Below, piece by piece: positions 26,411 to 34,240 of a stretch of 64,000 nt of DNA. Source of the DNA: Actinorhabdospora filicis (lineage in GTDB: Bacteria; Actinomycetota; Actinomycetes; Mycobacteriales; Micromonosporaceae); the NCBI RefSeq assembly GCF_030269765.1, contig NZ_BSTX01000002.1:1211379-1275378 (forward strand). The letters are read 5' to 3'. Position 1 is the stretch's first letter. Each line of letters opens with the position of its first letter. The notes under the pieces were generated by a model, which made no database searches, was not told the origin of the DNA, and saw only the letters and a program-made list of their open reading frames with translations. The translations under genes were made by a program, and so were the position numbers.

Positions 26411-26443
26411 ACAAAAAAGCGCCCGGCGAACCGGACGCTTTCA
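26411..26443 (-). terminator. terminator of the tRNA-Leu gene
   Basis: On the minus strand, AAAGCGTCCGG, a TTCG loop and CCGGGCGCTTTTTTG form a stem with one mismatch and a six-T run. It lies about 30 bp after the tRNA and is one of the few textbook intrinsic terminators here. Confidence 0.9.
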
Positions 26444-26470
26444 TTCAGTCGATCATTCGCACTGGGACAA

Positions 26471-26556
26471 TGGTGCCGAAGGCGGGACTTGAACCCGCAC
26501 GCCCTTTCGAGCAGCGCATTTTGAGTGCGCCATGTCTGCCATTCCATCACTTCGGC
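26471..26556 (-). tRNA. tRNA-Leu (anticodon CAA), CCA encoded
   Basis: The acceptor stem GCCGAAG pairs with CTTCGGC. The loop ACTCAAAAT gives anticodon CAA. A long variable arm (GCTCGAAAGGGC region), the T-arm GGGTTCAAGTCCC and a discriminator A complete a class II leucine tRNA of 83 nt. CCA follows directly (26471-26473) and appears genomically encoded. It reads UUG codons, which are rare in this GC-rich genome. It is monocistronic, with its own T-rich terminator. Confidence 0.96.
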
Positions 26557-26865
26557 GCGCATTCGGTCCGCGGACCGTTTCGCGATTGGCGATTCAGCGG
26601 GCCCGGCGCAATTCACCGGTGCCGCCGGACCGCCTGGAAGAGGGTCGCGCACCGGGTGGTGGCCGCGCCCGTGAGCGCCCGCCTCATCCTACAGACCGCC
26701 TCCTCGTGCCCGCATCCACCTATCCGCCCGGACGCCCCGTCCCACACGGCGGTCGGGCCTCTTCGGCCACCCCCGCGGACCGGATACGCTACTACCTCCC
26801 GCACGTGACCGGCGTGAACGCCCGCGTGCGCCCGTATGGACCAGACGAGAGGTTAGGTCGCAGCC
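26557..26865. other. intergenic region between tRNA-Leu and pdtaR
   Basis: This is a 309-bp gap between divergent transcription units. It must hold the tRNA-Leu promoter (minus) and the pdtaR promoter (plus). For pdtaR, TACGCT or TACTAC around 26785-26795 are possible -10 elements, but neither has a convincing -35. I see no conserved RNA structure or small gene. Confidence 0.4.
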
Positions 26866-27480
26866 ATGGCCGAAGCACCGCGCCGGCGCGTTCTCATCGC
26901 CGAGGATGAGGCGCTCATCCGGCTCGACCTGGCCGAGATGCTCACCGAAGAGGGCTACGACGTCGTCGCCGAGGCCGGCGACGGCGAGGCGGCGGTCAAG
27001 CTCGCCGAGGAACACCGCCCCGACCTGGTCATCTGCGATATCAAGATGCCGATCATGGACGGCCTGGCGGCCGCCGAGAAGATCGTCTCCGGCCGCATCG
27101 CGCCGGTGGTCATCCTGACCGCCTTCAGCCAGCGCGACCTGATCGCGCGCGCCAACAGCGCCGGCGCGATGGCCTATCTCGTCAAGCCCTTCCAGAAGAG
27201 CGATCTGGTGCCCGCCATCGAGGTCGCCATCGCCCGTTTCGCCGAGATGGTGGCACTGGAGAAAGAGGTCGGCGACCTCACCGAGCGCCTGGAGACGCGC
27301 AAGCTGATCGACCGCGCCAAGGGCCTGCTGATGACCAAGTACGGCATGGCCGAACCGGACGCGTTCCGGTGGGTGCAGCGCACCGCCATGGACCACCGTC
27401 TGTCCATGGGCGAAGTGGCCGCCCGGATCATCGCCGAAACCACCCCGGAGAACGAGCCGGGCAAGGCCGAGTCGGCCTGA
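26866..27480 (+). CDS. pdtaR: ANTAR-domain response regulator PdtaR
   Basis: This 204-residue protein has a receiver domain (LIAEDE, phospho-acceptor Asp58 in ICDIKMPIMDG, Lys in YLVKPF) and a C-terminal ANTAR RNA-binding domain. The latter has three helices: LETRKLIDRAKGLLM, the aromatic-containing AFRWVQ and MGEVAARI. It matches Rv1626 (PdtaR), which binds structured leader RNA or small RNA when phosphorylated by the kinase PdtaS. The kinase is not here. ATG 26866 is preceded by AGAGAGGTTAGG-like purine sequence. It keeps the mycobacterial position near polA and pyk. Confidence 0.95.
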   Translation: MAEAPRRRVLIAEDEALIRLDLAEMLTEEGYDVVAEAGDGEAAVKLAEEHRPDLVICDIKMPIMDGLAAAEKIVSGRIAPVVILTAFSQRDLIARANSAGAMAYLVKPFQKSDLVPAIEVAIARFAEMVALEKEVGDLTERLETRKLIDRAKGLLMTKYGMAEPDAFRWVQRTAMDHRLSMGEVAARIIAETTPENEPGKAESA

Positions 27481-27592
27481 TCCCATTAACCGTTTGGCCG
27501 AGTTGATCTAGCCTCTCCGGTCTTTCATCACGCTTAGATGACCTTGGCGGACACAGATCCATAACATTTGACTCCTCACCAGCGTGAGCCCC

Positions 27593-27621
27593 TTCACATC
27601 CGCTCCGGTTGCCGATAACGT
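27593..27621 (+). promoter_or_regulatory. promoter of the liv operon
   Basis: TTCACA (27593-27598) and TAACGT (27616-27621) are separated by 17 bp, close to the actinobacterial housekeeping consensus. Transcription should begin near 27628, giving a leader of about 110 nt before livJ. Confidence 0.5.
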
Positions 27622-27737
27622 CCCTCGCCAACGGATCGATGTGCCGGTCCGTGCGGTCTGTGAGCAAGGGAGCTTCGGACAACGCAGCCGATAGCCCCTG
27701 CCCTGGACCCCTCGGAATCTCCAGGAGGGCAAGACTC

Positions 27738-28886
27738 GTGAGGCGAAACCTCGTTCGCGCGCTGACCGGTGTGGCGGTCGCGGCGGCCCTGATCGGCACG
27801 GCCGCCTGCGCGCCCAGTGACAAGTCGGGCGACAACGGCGACGGCAAATCCTGCACCTACAAGATCGCCATGATGGGCCCCATCACCGGTGACAACGCGG
27901 GTCTCGGCAAGCCGATCCTGCAGGCCGTGCAGCTCGCGGTCGAGAAGCACAACTCGGCGCACGCCGACAAGTGCGTGACCCTTGAGCAGGCCGACGACAA
28001 GGGCGACTCGTCCGTCGCGCCCGGTCTGGCCCAGGGCCTGGTGGCCAACGCCAGCGTGCTCGGCGTGGTCGGCCCGGCCTTCTCCGGCCCCACCTCCGCC
28101 ACCGGCTCGATCTTCGAGGGCGGCAAGCTCCCGATCATCTCCGCCTCCGCGACCCGCCCCGACCTGTCCACCAAGGGCTGGACGACCTTCCACCGCTCCC
28201 TGGGCAACGACGCCTCCCAGGGCCCGGCGGTCGGCAAGTTCATCAAGGAGAGCCTGAAGGCCTCCAAGGTCTTCGTCATCGACGACACCTCCGACTACGG
28301 CACCGGCCTGTCCGAGGAGTCGAAGAAGGCCCTCGGTTCCGCGGTCGTCGGCTACGAGCAGATCCAGCCGAAGCAGACCGACTTCTCCGCCGTGGTCGCC
28401 AAGGTCAAGACCGCCGCGCCGGACGTCGTGTTCTTCGCCGGCTACTACGCCGAGGGCGGCCCGCTCGCCAAGCAGATCAAGGGCACGGGCATCAAGACCA
28501 CCTTCGTCGGCCCCGACGGCATCAAGGACCAGGGCTTCATCACCGGTGCGGCCGACGCCGCCGAGGGCTCGATCGTGACCTGCCCCTGCATCCCCGCCGA
28601 GAAGGCCACCGGCACCTTCGCCGCCGATTACAAGGCGCGCTTCAAGGAGGACGCCGGAACGTACGCCGCCGAGGCCTTCGACGCCGCGAACGTCTTCCTG
28701 GACGGCATCACCTCCGGCGTGACCGACCGCGCCAAGATGCTCGACTTCGTCAACAAGTACGACAAGGACGGCGTCTCCAAGCACATCAAGTTCGACGCGC
28801 ACGGTGAGATCGCCGCGGACCAGATCGTGATCTGGACCTACGACGTCAAGGGCGGACAGATCATCGCCCGGGAGCCCATCAAGTAG
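27738..28886 (+). CDS. livJ: branched-chain amino acid ABC transporter substrate-binding lipoprotein
   Basis: This 382-residue periplasmic-binding-type protein captures branched-chain or related amino acids for the LivHMGF importer. The N-terminus has Arg residues, a hydrophobic stretch and the lipobox GTAAC, so it is a membrane-anchored lipoprotein. The mature part is a Leu/Ile/Val-binding fold (KIAMMGPITGDNAGLG, GVVGPAFSGPTSATG, FVIDDTSDYGTG). AGGAGGG at 27723-27729 with eight-base spacing fixes the GTG at 27738. A stable hairpin separates it from livH. Confidence 0.93.
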   Translation: MRRNLVRALTGVAVAAALIGTAACAPSDKSGDNGDGKSCTYKIAMMGPITGDNAGLGKPILQAVQLAVEKHNSAHADKCVTLEQADDKGDSSVAPGLAQGLVANASVLGVVGPAFSGPTSATGSIFEGGKLPIISASATRPDLSTKGWTTFHRSLGNDASQGPAVGKFIKESLKASKVFVIDDTSDYGTGLSEESKKALGSAVVGYEQIQPKQTDFSAVVAKVKTAAPDVVFFAGYYAEGGPLAKQIKGTGIKTTFVGPDGIKDQGFITGAADAAEGSIVTCPCIPAEKATGTFAADYKARFKEDAGTYAAEAFDAANVFLDGITSGVTDRAKMLDFVNKYDKDGVSKHIKFDAHGEIAADQIVIWTYDVKGGQIIAREPIK

Positions 28887-28896
28887 TCCCGACAAC

Positions 28897-28937
28897 ACCG
28901 TGGGCACGGCATGCACCAGCGGCCGTGCCCACGGTGC
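28897..28937 (+). terminator. intercistronic hairpin between livJ and livH
   Basis: A perfect 15-bp stem (28897-28911 with 28923-28937) with an 11-base loop lies ten bases after the livJ stop. It lacks a T-tract and sits inside an operon. It probably stabilises livJ mRNA or partly terminates, so that binding protein exceeds permease. Confidence 0.6.
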
Positions 28938-28973
28938 TCTCTACGGACTCCCGGTCCACAAAGGACGTGATTC

Positions 28974-29963
28974 GTGAACTACTTCTCCGACCGCTGGCAC
29001 GACCTGTTGCCCAACCTCGGCGACCTGGTCGTCGCCGGGCTCACCCAGGGCGCCATCTACGCGCTCATCGCCCTCGGGTACACCCTGGTCTACGGCGTGC
29101 TCCAGCTGATCAACTTCGCCCACTCGGAAGTGTTCCTGGTCGGCACCTACGCCAGCATCATCGTGTGGGGATGGATCGGCTACGCCGCCGGTGACGGCAA
29201 CCCCGTCCCCGCCCTCGGCACCGTCATCCTCCTGCTGGGCGCGGGCACCATCGCCGCGTCACTGGTGTCGGGCGGCACGGCCGTCCTGATCGAGCGCGTC
29301 GCCTACGCGCCGCTCAGACGCAAGAACGCGCCACGGCTGATCTTCCTCATCACCGCCATCGGCGCCTCCGTCGCGATCTCCGAGCTGGTCGGCGAGCTCA
29401 CCAACCGTCGGCCGTGGGGCGTGCCGCTGCTGGTGGAACCCAAGACGCAGTTCGTGATCGACCCGGGCATGAGCATCAACCCGGCGCCGGTCACCAACCT
29501 GCAGATCGGGATCGTGCTGTCGGCGATCGTGATGTGGTTCCTGCTGGACACGTTCCTGAACCGGTCGAGGTTCGGCCTGGGCATCCGCGCGGTGGCGCAG
29601 AACGAGGACACCGCCGCGCTGATGGGCGTCAACAAGGACCGCGTCATCATGCTGACCTTCCTGCTCGGCGGTCTGGCCGCGGGCGTGGCGGCGACGCTCT
29701 ACAACCTCAAGATCGGCACGATCAGCTTCAACATCGGGTTCCTGCTGGGCCTGAAGGCGTTCACCGCGGCCGTCCTGGGCGGCATCGGCAACCTGCGCGG
29801 CGCGCTCGTCGGCGGTCTGGTCCTGGGTCTCGTGGAGAACCTGGGCGCGGGCTTCTTCGGGAACAAGTGGATCGACGTGGTGGCCTTCGTCATCCTCGTC
29901 ATCGTCCTCATGTTCCGGCCGACCGGCATCCTCGGTGACTCGCTGGGGAGGGCAAGGGCATGA
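28974..29963 (+). CDS. livH: branched-chain amino acid ABC transporter permease
   Basis: LivH is one of two membrane subunits of the importer. The 329-residue protein has about eight helices. It carries the family blocks YALIALGYTLVYGVLQLINFAHSE (abbreviated here to its key Gly, Tyr, Asn, Phe and His positions, residues 27-50) and an EAA-like loop ending GLGIRAVAQNEDTA. Start GTG 28974 follows AAGGACG. It overlaps livM by ATGA, so the two permeases are translationally coupled. Confidence 0.93.
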   Translation: MNYFSDRWHDLLPNLGDLVVAGLTQGAIYALIALGYTLVYGVLQLINFAHSEVFLVGTYASIIVWGWIGYAAGDGNPVPALGTVILLLGAGTIAASLVSGGTAVLIERVAYAPLRRKNAPRLIFLITAIGASVAISELVGELTNRRPWGVPLLVEPKTQFVIDPGMSINPAPVTNLQIGIVLSAIVMWFLLDTFLNRSRFGLGIRAVAQNEDTAALMGVNKDRVIMLTFLLGGLAAGVAATLYNLKIGTISFNIGFLLGLKAFTAAVLGGIGNLRGALVGGLVLGLVENLGAGFFGNKWIDVVAFVILVIVLMFRPTGILGDSLGRARA

Positions 29964-31144
29964 CGACGCTCAAAGAGCGCTATTACGCCGTCGCCGACGG
30001 GGTCCGCAAGGCGGAGGCCGGGCGGCAGAAGTGGGCGCAGGGCCTGCGCGGGCGGTGGCAGAGCATCCCCAAGCCCGTCCGGCTCCTGGCCGGCCTGGCC
30101 GGTGTGGTGCTGCTGTTCGCGCTGCCGAACATCGCCATCCCCGGCATCCCGTTCCGCACCGACGAGATCCCCAACGGGATCGGCTTCTCCTTCGTGCTGT
30201 CCACCATCGCCATCTACGTCCTGGTCGCCGTCGGCCTCAACGTGGTGGTCGGCATGGCGGGCCTGCTCGACCTCGGCTACATCGGCTTCTACGCCGTGGG
30301 GGCCTACACGGTGGCGATCTTCGGCTCGCCGGACTCCATCGTGGCCACCAAGTACCCGTGGCTGATCTGCGTGCCGATCGCCATCGCGCTGACGATGGTC
30401 TCGGGCGTGATCCTGGGGACGCCGACGCTGCGCCTGCGCGGCGACTACCTCGCCATCGTCACCCTCGGGTTCGGCGAGATCATCCGGCTGGTCGCGGTGA
30501 ACCTGCGGGTCACCAACGGCCAGCGCGGCATTCCCAGCGTTCCCGCTCCGGACGAGGCCCACGTCGACTGGAACGTCTTCGGCTGGTTCCGCATCAAGTT
30601 CGACTTCGACCTGGACATCTTCACCCCGATGGACGCGCGGCCCTACTACTGGCTGGCGCTGGTTCTGATCATCGTGGTGATCCTGGCGGTGCGCTCGATG
30701 GAGCGCAGCCGGGTGGGCCGGTCGTGGCTGGCGATCCGCGAGGACGAGGACGCCGCCTCGATCATGGGCGTGGAGTCCTTCAAGTTCAAGCTGTGGGCCT
30801 TCGCCATCGGCGCGGCGATCGGCGGCCTGTCGGGCGCGCTGTTCGCCACCCGGAACGTCTTCGTCAACTCCGGCAACTTCAACCTGCTGCTGTCGGTGAT
30901 GTTCGTGGCCGCCATCGTGCTGGGCGGCCAGGGCAACATCCTCGGCGTCGTGCTCGGCACGGTCATCGTGTTCTACCTGCCCGAGCGGTTCCGGTTCCTG
31001 TCCACCAAGCGGGAACTGGTCTTCGGCCTGGCGCTGATCGTGATCATGGTGCTGCGCCCGCAGGGCCTGTGGCCGAGCAGGCGGAGGGCCAGAGAGCTGC
31101 AGGACCGCAAGCTGGAAGCGAAGGAGGCGGCCGCCGGTGCCTGA
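29960..31144 (+). CDS. livM: branched-chain amino acid ABC transporter permease
   Basis: LivM is the second membrane subunit, 394 residues with nine or ten helices. An N-terminal cytosolic segment of about 40 residues precedes the first helix. Family blocks include VGLNVVVGMAGLLDLGYIGF, RLRGDYLAIVTLGFGEIIR and the coupling-loop segment SWLAIREDEDAASIMG. It starts inside the livH stop and its own stop lies eight bases inside livG. The C-terminal tail is basic and acidic by turns and probably cytosolic. Confidence 0.93.
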   Translation: MTTLKERYYAVADGVRKAEAGRQKWAQGLRGRWQSIPKPVRLLAGLAGVVLLFALPNIAIPGIPFRTDEIPNGIGFSFVLSTIAIYVLVAVGLNVVVGMAGLLDLGYIGFYAVGAYTVAIFGSPDSIVATKYPWLICVPIAIALTMVSGVILGTPTLRLRGDYLAIVTLGFGEIIRLVAVNLRVTNGQRGIPSVPAPDEAHVDWNVFGWFRIKFDFDLDIFTPMDARPYYWLALVLIIVVILAVRSMERSRVGRSWLAIREDEDAASIMGVESFKFKLWAFAIGAAIGGLSGALFATRNVFVNSGNFNLLLSVMFVAAIVLGGQGNILGVVLGTVIVFYLPERFRFLSTKRELVFGLALIVIMVLRPQGLWPSRRRARELQDRKLEAKEAAAGA

Positions 31145-32078
31145 CGACGAGACCACTCCCACTTCTGAAGACACACCCACTTCTGAAGAGACGCCCACCG
31201 CCAAGGAGACCGCCGCCGCCGAGGAGATCGCGGCCGAGGAGCGGGGCGGGGACTCCCCCGCCGAGTTCCTGGCCGAGACCGCGCCGGAGACGGTGGCCCC
31301 GCCCGGGGCGCCGCTGCTGTCGGTGCGGGACGTGACCCTGCGCTTCGGCGGCGTGGTCGCCCTCGACGGGGTCGACTTCGAGGTCCGCACCGGCGAGATC
31401 CTGGCCCTCATCGGCCCCAACGGCGCCGGGAAGACCACCTGCTTCAACGTGATGACCGGGGTCTACAAGCCGACCTCGGGCCGGGTGGAGTTCGACGGCG
31501 AGCGCCTGTCGGGCCGCAAGCCGCACATCATCACCAGGATGGGCATCGCGCGGACCTTCCAGAACATCCGCCTGTTCCCGGAGATGACCGCCGAGGAGAA
31601 CATCATGGTGGGCGCCGACGCCCACCACAAGACCAGCGTCATCGGCGCGCTGCTGCACCTGCCCCGCCACGGCCGGGAGGAGCGCGACGGCCGCCGTACG
31701 GCCGCCGAGCTCCTGGAGTTCGTCGGTCTGGAGGGGCGCGGCGGCGAGCTGGCCCGCAATCTCCCCTACGGCGATCAGCGCCGGCTGGAGATCGCGCGGG
31801 CGCTGGCCACGCGGCCGAAGCTGCTGTGCCTGGACGAGCCGGCCGCCGGTTTCAACCCGGCGGAGAAGGAGCGGCTGCAGCAGCTGATCCGCGACATCCG
31901 CGACCTGGGGCACACCGTCCTGCTCATCGAGCACGACATGCGCCTGGTCATGGGCGTGGCCGACCGGATCGTGGTGCTGGAGTTCGGGCAGAAGATCGCC
32001 GAGGGCCCGCCCGCCGAGATCCGCGAGGACCCGCGCGTCATCGCCGCCTACCTGGGGGTTCCCGAAGATGCTGCTTGA
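31137..32078 (+). CDS. livG: branched-chain amino acid ABC transporter ATP-binding protein
   Basis: This ATPase is 313 residues, about 55 longer at the N-terminus than usual. The extension is acidic, rich in Thr, Glu and Ala, and contains the repeated unit TPTSE. Walker A GPNGAGKTT, a degenerate signature NLPYGDQRRLEIARAL and Walker B LLCLDEPAAGFNP are intact; the LPYGxQR signature is normal for LivG. The GTG start overlaps livM. A later start near residue 58 would give a standard LivG, so the extension could be an over-called N-terminus, but no good internal ribosome binding site is seen. Confidence 0.92.
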   Translation: MPDDETTPTSEDTPTSEETPTAKETAAAEEIAAEERGGDSPAEFLAETAPETVAPPGAPLLSVRDVTLRFGGVVALDGVDFEVRTGEILALIGPNGAGKTTCFNVMTGVYKPTSGRVEFDGERLSGRKPHIITRMGIARTFQNIRLFPEMTAEENIMVGADAHHKTSVIGALLHLPRHGREERDGRRTAAELLEFVGLEGRGGELARNLPYGDQRRLEIARALATRPKLLCLDEPAAGFNPAEKERLQQLIRDIRDLGHTVLLIEHDMRLVMGVADRIVVLEFGQKIAEGPPAEIREDPRVIAAYLGVPEDAA

Positions 32079-32778
32079 GATCGAGAACCTGGACGTTCAT
32101 TACGGGCGCATCCAGGCCCTGCACGGCATCAGCCTCAGTGTCGGCGAGGGCGAGATCGTGGCCCTCATCGGCGCCAACGGCGCCGGGAAGTCCACCACGA
32201 TGCGGGCCATCTCGGGGCTGCGGCGGCCGAGCACCGGGCGGATCACCTTCGGCGGTGAGGACATCACGAAGATGCGTCCCGACCGCCGGGTGGTGGCCGG
32301 GATCTGCCAGGCGCCGGAGGGCCGGGGCATCTTCTCGGGCATGACCGTGCAGGAGAACCTGTTCATGGGCGCCTACACGCGCAAGCGCGGCGCCCAGCTG
32401 AACGCCGACCTGGACCACGTCTACATGCTGTTCCCGCGCCTGAAGGAGCGGCGCAGGCAGCCCGGTGGGACGCTGTCCGGCGGTGAGCAGCAGATGCTGG
32501 CGATCGGCCGGGCGCTGATGTCGCGCCCGAAGCTGCTGCTCCTCGACGAGCCGTCGATGGGGCTGGCGCCGATGCTGATCGCGCAGATCTTCCAGATCAT
32601 CCTGGAGATCCGCGATCAGGGCACCACGATCCTGCTCGTGGAACAGAACGCCCAGCAGGCGCTGTCGCGCGCCGACCGCGCGTACGTCATGGAGACCGGC
32701 TCGATCACCCGCGAGGGCACCGGCGCCGATCTCCTGGTGGACCCGGCCGTGCGCGACGCCTACCTCGGCGTCGCTTGA
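32068..32778 (+). CDS. livF: branched-chain amino acid ABC transporter ATP-binding protein
   Basis: LivF is the second ATPase, 236 residues. It has Walker A GANGAGKST, signature LSGGEQQMLAIGRAL, Walker B LLLLDEPSMGL and switch region LLVEQNAQQAL, all standard for the family. It overlaps livG by 11 bases and closes the five-gene importer operon. A perfect 13-bp hairpin follows. Confidence 0.94.
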   Translation: MLLEIENLDVHYGRIQALHGISLSVGEGEIVALIGANGAGKSTTMRAISGLRRPSTGRITFGGEDITKMRPDRRVVAGICQAPEGRGIFSGMTVQENLFMGAYTRKRGAQLNADLDHVYMLFPRLKERRRQPGGTLSGGEQQMLAIGRALMSRPKLLLLDEPSMGLAPMLIAQIFQIILEIRDQGTTILLVEQNAQQALSRADRAYVMETGSITREGTGADLLVDPAVRDAYLGVA

Positions 32779-32795
32779 CCGTCATCCTCCTCCTC

Positions 32796-32825
32796 GACGC
32801 CCCGGGTGTTCGCACCCGGGGCGTC
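32796..32825. terminator. bidirectional terminator between livF and rrf2
   Basis: GACGCCCCGGGTG, a TTCG loop and the exact complement form a 13-bp stem. It starts 18 bases after the livF stop and ends three bases from the converging rrf2 stop, so it can serve both. Confidence 0.85.
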
Positions 32826-32827
32826 CT

Positions 32828-33277
32828 TCATTCCCAGGCCTTGGGGTCCTCGGCGAGGTGGCGGACCTTGTCGGGCAGGCGGCCCTCGGCGACGTCGGCG
32901 ACGCTGACCGCCTCCAGGATCTCGCGTTCGCTGGCGCGCAGCGCGATCCACACGTCCTGGAGGGCCGCGGCGGGACCGGGGTAGCCGAGGTGCTCGGGCC
33001 GGTGGCCGCGCACGCCGAGCAGCGGGCCGTCGATGACGCGGATGACCTCGGCGAGGCTGATCTCGGCGGCGGGACGCGCGAGCTGGTGCCCGCCGTCGGG
33101 CCCGCGGCGGCTGGTGACGACGCCGCCCCGGCGCAGCTGGAGCAGGATGCTCTCCAGGAACTTGGCGGGGATCTCCTGGGCGGCGGCGATCCGCTCGGCG
33201 CTGATCGGGTCGGGTCCGGAGACGGCGAGCTGGACGGTGGCGCGAAGCGCGTAGTCGACGCGCGCGGACAGGCGCAT
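32828..33277 (-). CDS. Rrf2 family regulator without cluster cysteines
   Basis: This 149-residue winged-helix protein of the Rrf2 family starts MRLSARVDYALRATVQLA, with a recognition region around IPAKFLESILLQLRRGG and the wing at RRGPDGGHQLARP. The family's three Fe-S cysteines, normally between residues about 90 and 110, are absent, and the protein contains no cysteine at all. It is therefore not IscR- or NsrR-like but resembles CymR-type regulators that sense sulfur status through a partner. Its ATG overlaps the tesB stop (TAATG), so it lies in the pyk-tesB-rrf2 direction. A matching operator is proposed at 15852-15872. Confidence 0.88.
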   Translation of the reverse strand: MRLSARVDYALRATVQLAVSGPDPISAERIAAAQEIPAKFLESILLQLRRGGVVTSRRGPDGGHQLARPAAEISLAEVIRVIDGPLLGVRGHRPEHLGYPGPAAALQDVWIALRASEREILEAVSVADVAEGRLPDKVRHLAEDPKAWE

Positions 33278-34167
33278 TACGGCACCCCGGGGGGAATGGC
33301 GGGCATGGCCCGCAGGAGACCTTCTTGCACCGCGCTGGCGATGTGACCGCCGTCGGCGGCGAAGAACTGGCCGGTGGCCAGGCCGCGTCCGCCGCTGGCG
33401 GAGGGGCTGACCGCGTCGTAGAGGAACCACTCGTCGGCGCGGAACGGGCGGTGGAACCACATCGCGTGGTCCAGGCTCGTGCCGAGGTAGCCGCCGGGTC
33501 CCCACACCTCGCCGTGCTGGTTGAGCACGGTGTCCAGCAGCGTCAGGTCGCTGGCGTAGGTGAGGACGCAGGTGTGGATCAGCGGGTCGTCGGGCAGTTT
33601 CCCGTCGACCTTCATCCACACCCGCTGCTCGTTGCTGGAGGGCCGGTCACCGGAGCGGGCGAAGCCCGACTGGCCGATGTAGCGGACGTCGATGGGGCGC
33701 GGGGTGCGCGCCCAGATGCCGAGCCGGTCGGGGGTGTCGGCCAGGCGCTCGGCGAGGGTGGGCACCTCGCCGGGCGGCGGCACGTCCGGCATGGCGTCGG
33801 CGTGTTCGAGGCCGGTCTCGCCGATGTGGAAGGAGGCCGACATGAAGAAGATCGTCTTGCCCTGCTGGAGGGCCACCACGCGGCGGACGGAGAAGGACCG
33901 CCCGTCGCGGATGCGCTCGACCTCGTAGACGATCGGCAGCGTGGAGTCGCCGGGGCGCACGAAGTAGCCGTGCAGGGAGTGCACGTGCCGGTCGGAGCCG
34001 ATGGTGCGCCCGGCGGCCACCAGGGCCTGCCCGGCGACCTGGCCGCCGAAGACGCGCTGGGGCGCGACCTGGGGTCCCACGCCCCGGTAGATGTCGCCGT
34101 CGATGTGCTCCAGGTCGAGCACCCGCAGGAGGTCGTCGACGGCGTCCTGCCCGACGAGGATGTTCAT
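33277..34167 (-). CDS. tesB: acyl-CoA thioesterase II
   Basis: TesB hydrolyses medium- and long-chain acyl-CoA to free fatty acid and CoA. The 296-residue protein consists of two hotdog domains. The first contains GGQVAGQALVAA and LHGYFVRPGD; the second contains GTSLDHAMWFHRPFRADEW, with the catalytic aspartate region. GAGAGGAAG precedes ATG 34167. The pyk-tesB neighbourhood is the same in Mycobacterium tuberculosis (Rv1617-Rv1618). It is separated from pyk by 73 bp on the same strand. Confidence 0.93.
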   Translation of the reverse strand: MNILVGQDAVDDLLRVLDLEHIDGDIYRGVGPQVAPQRVFGGQVAGQALVAAGRTIGSDRHVHSLHGYFVRPGDSTLPIVYEVERIRDGRSFSVRRVVALQQGKTIFFMSASFHIGETGLEHADAMPDVPPPGEVPTLAERLADTPDRLGIWARTPRPIDVRYIGQSGFARSGDRPSSNEQRVWMKVDGKLPDDPLIHTCVLTYASDLTLLDTVLNQHGEVWGPGGYLGTSLDHAMWFHRPFRADEWFLYDAVSPSASGGRGLATGQFFAADGGHIASAVQEGLLRAMPAIPPGVP

Positions 34168-34240
34168 GCGCTTCCTCTCGGCGGCCTCCGCCCCGCCCGC
34201 GGCGCGGTGGCCGTGGGCGGGGCGGAGATCCGCGGCTTGG

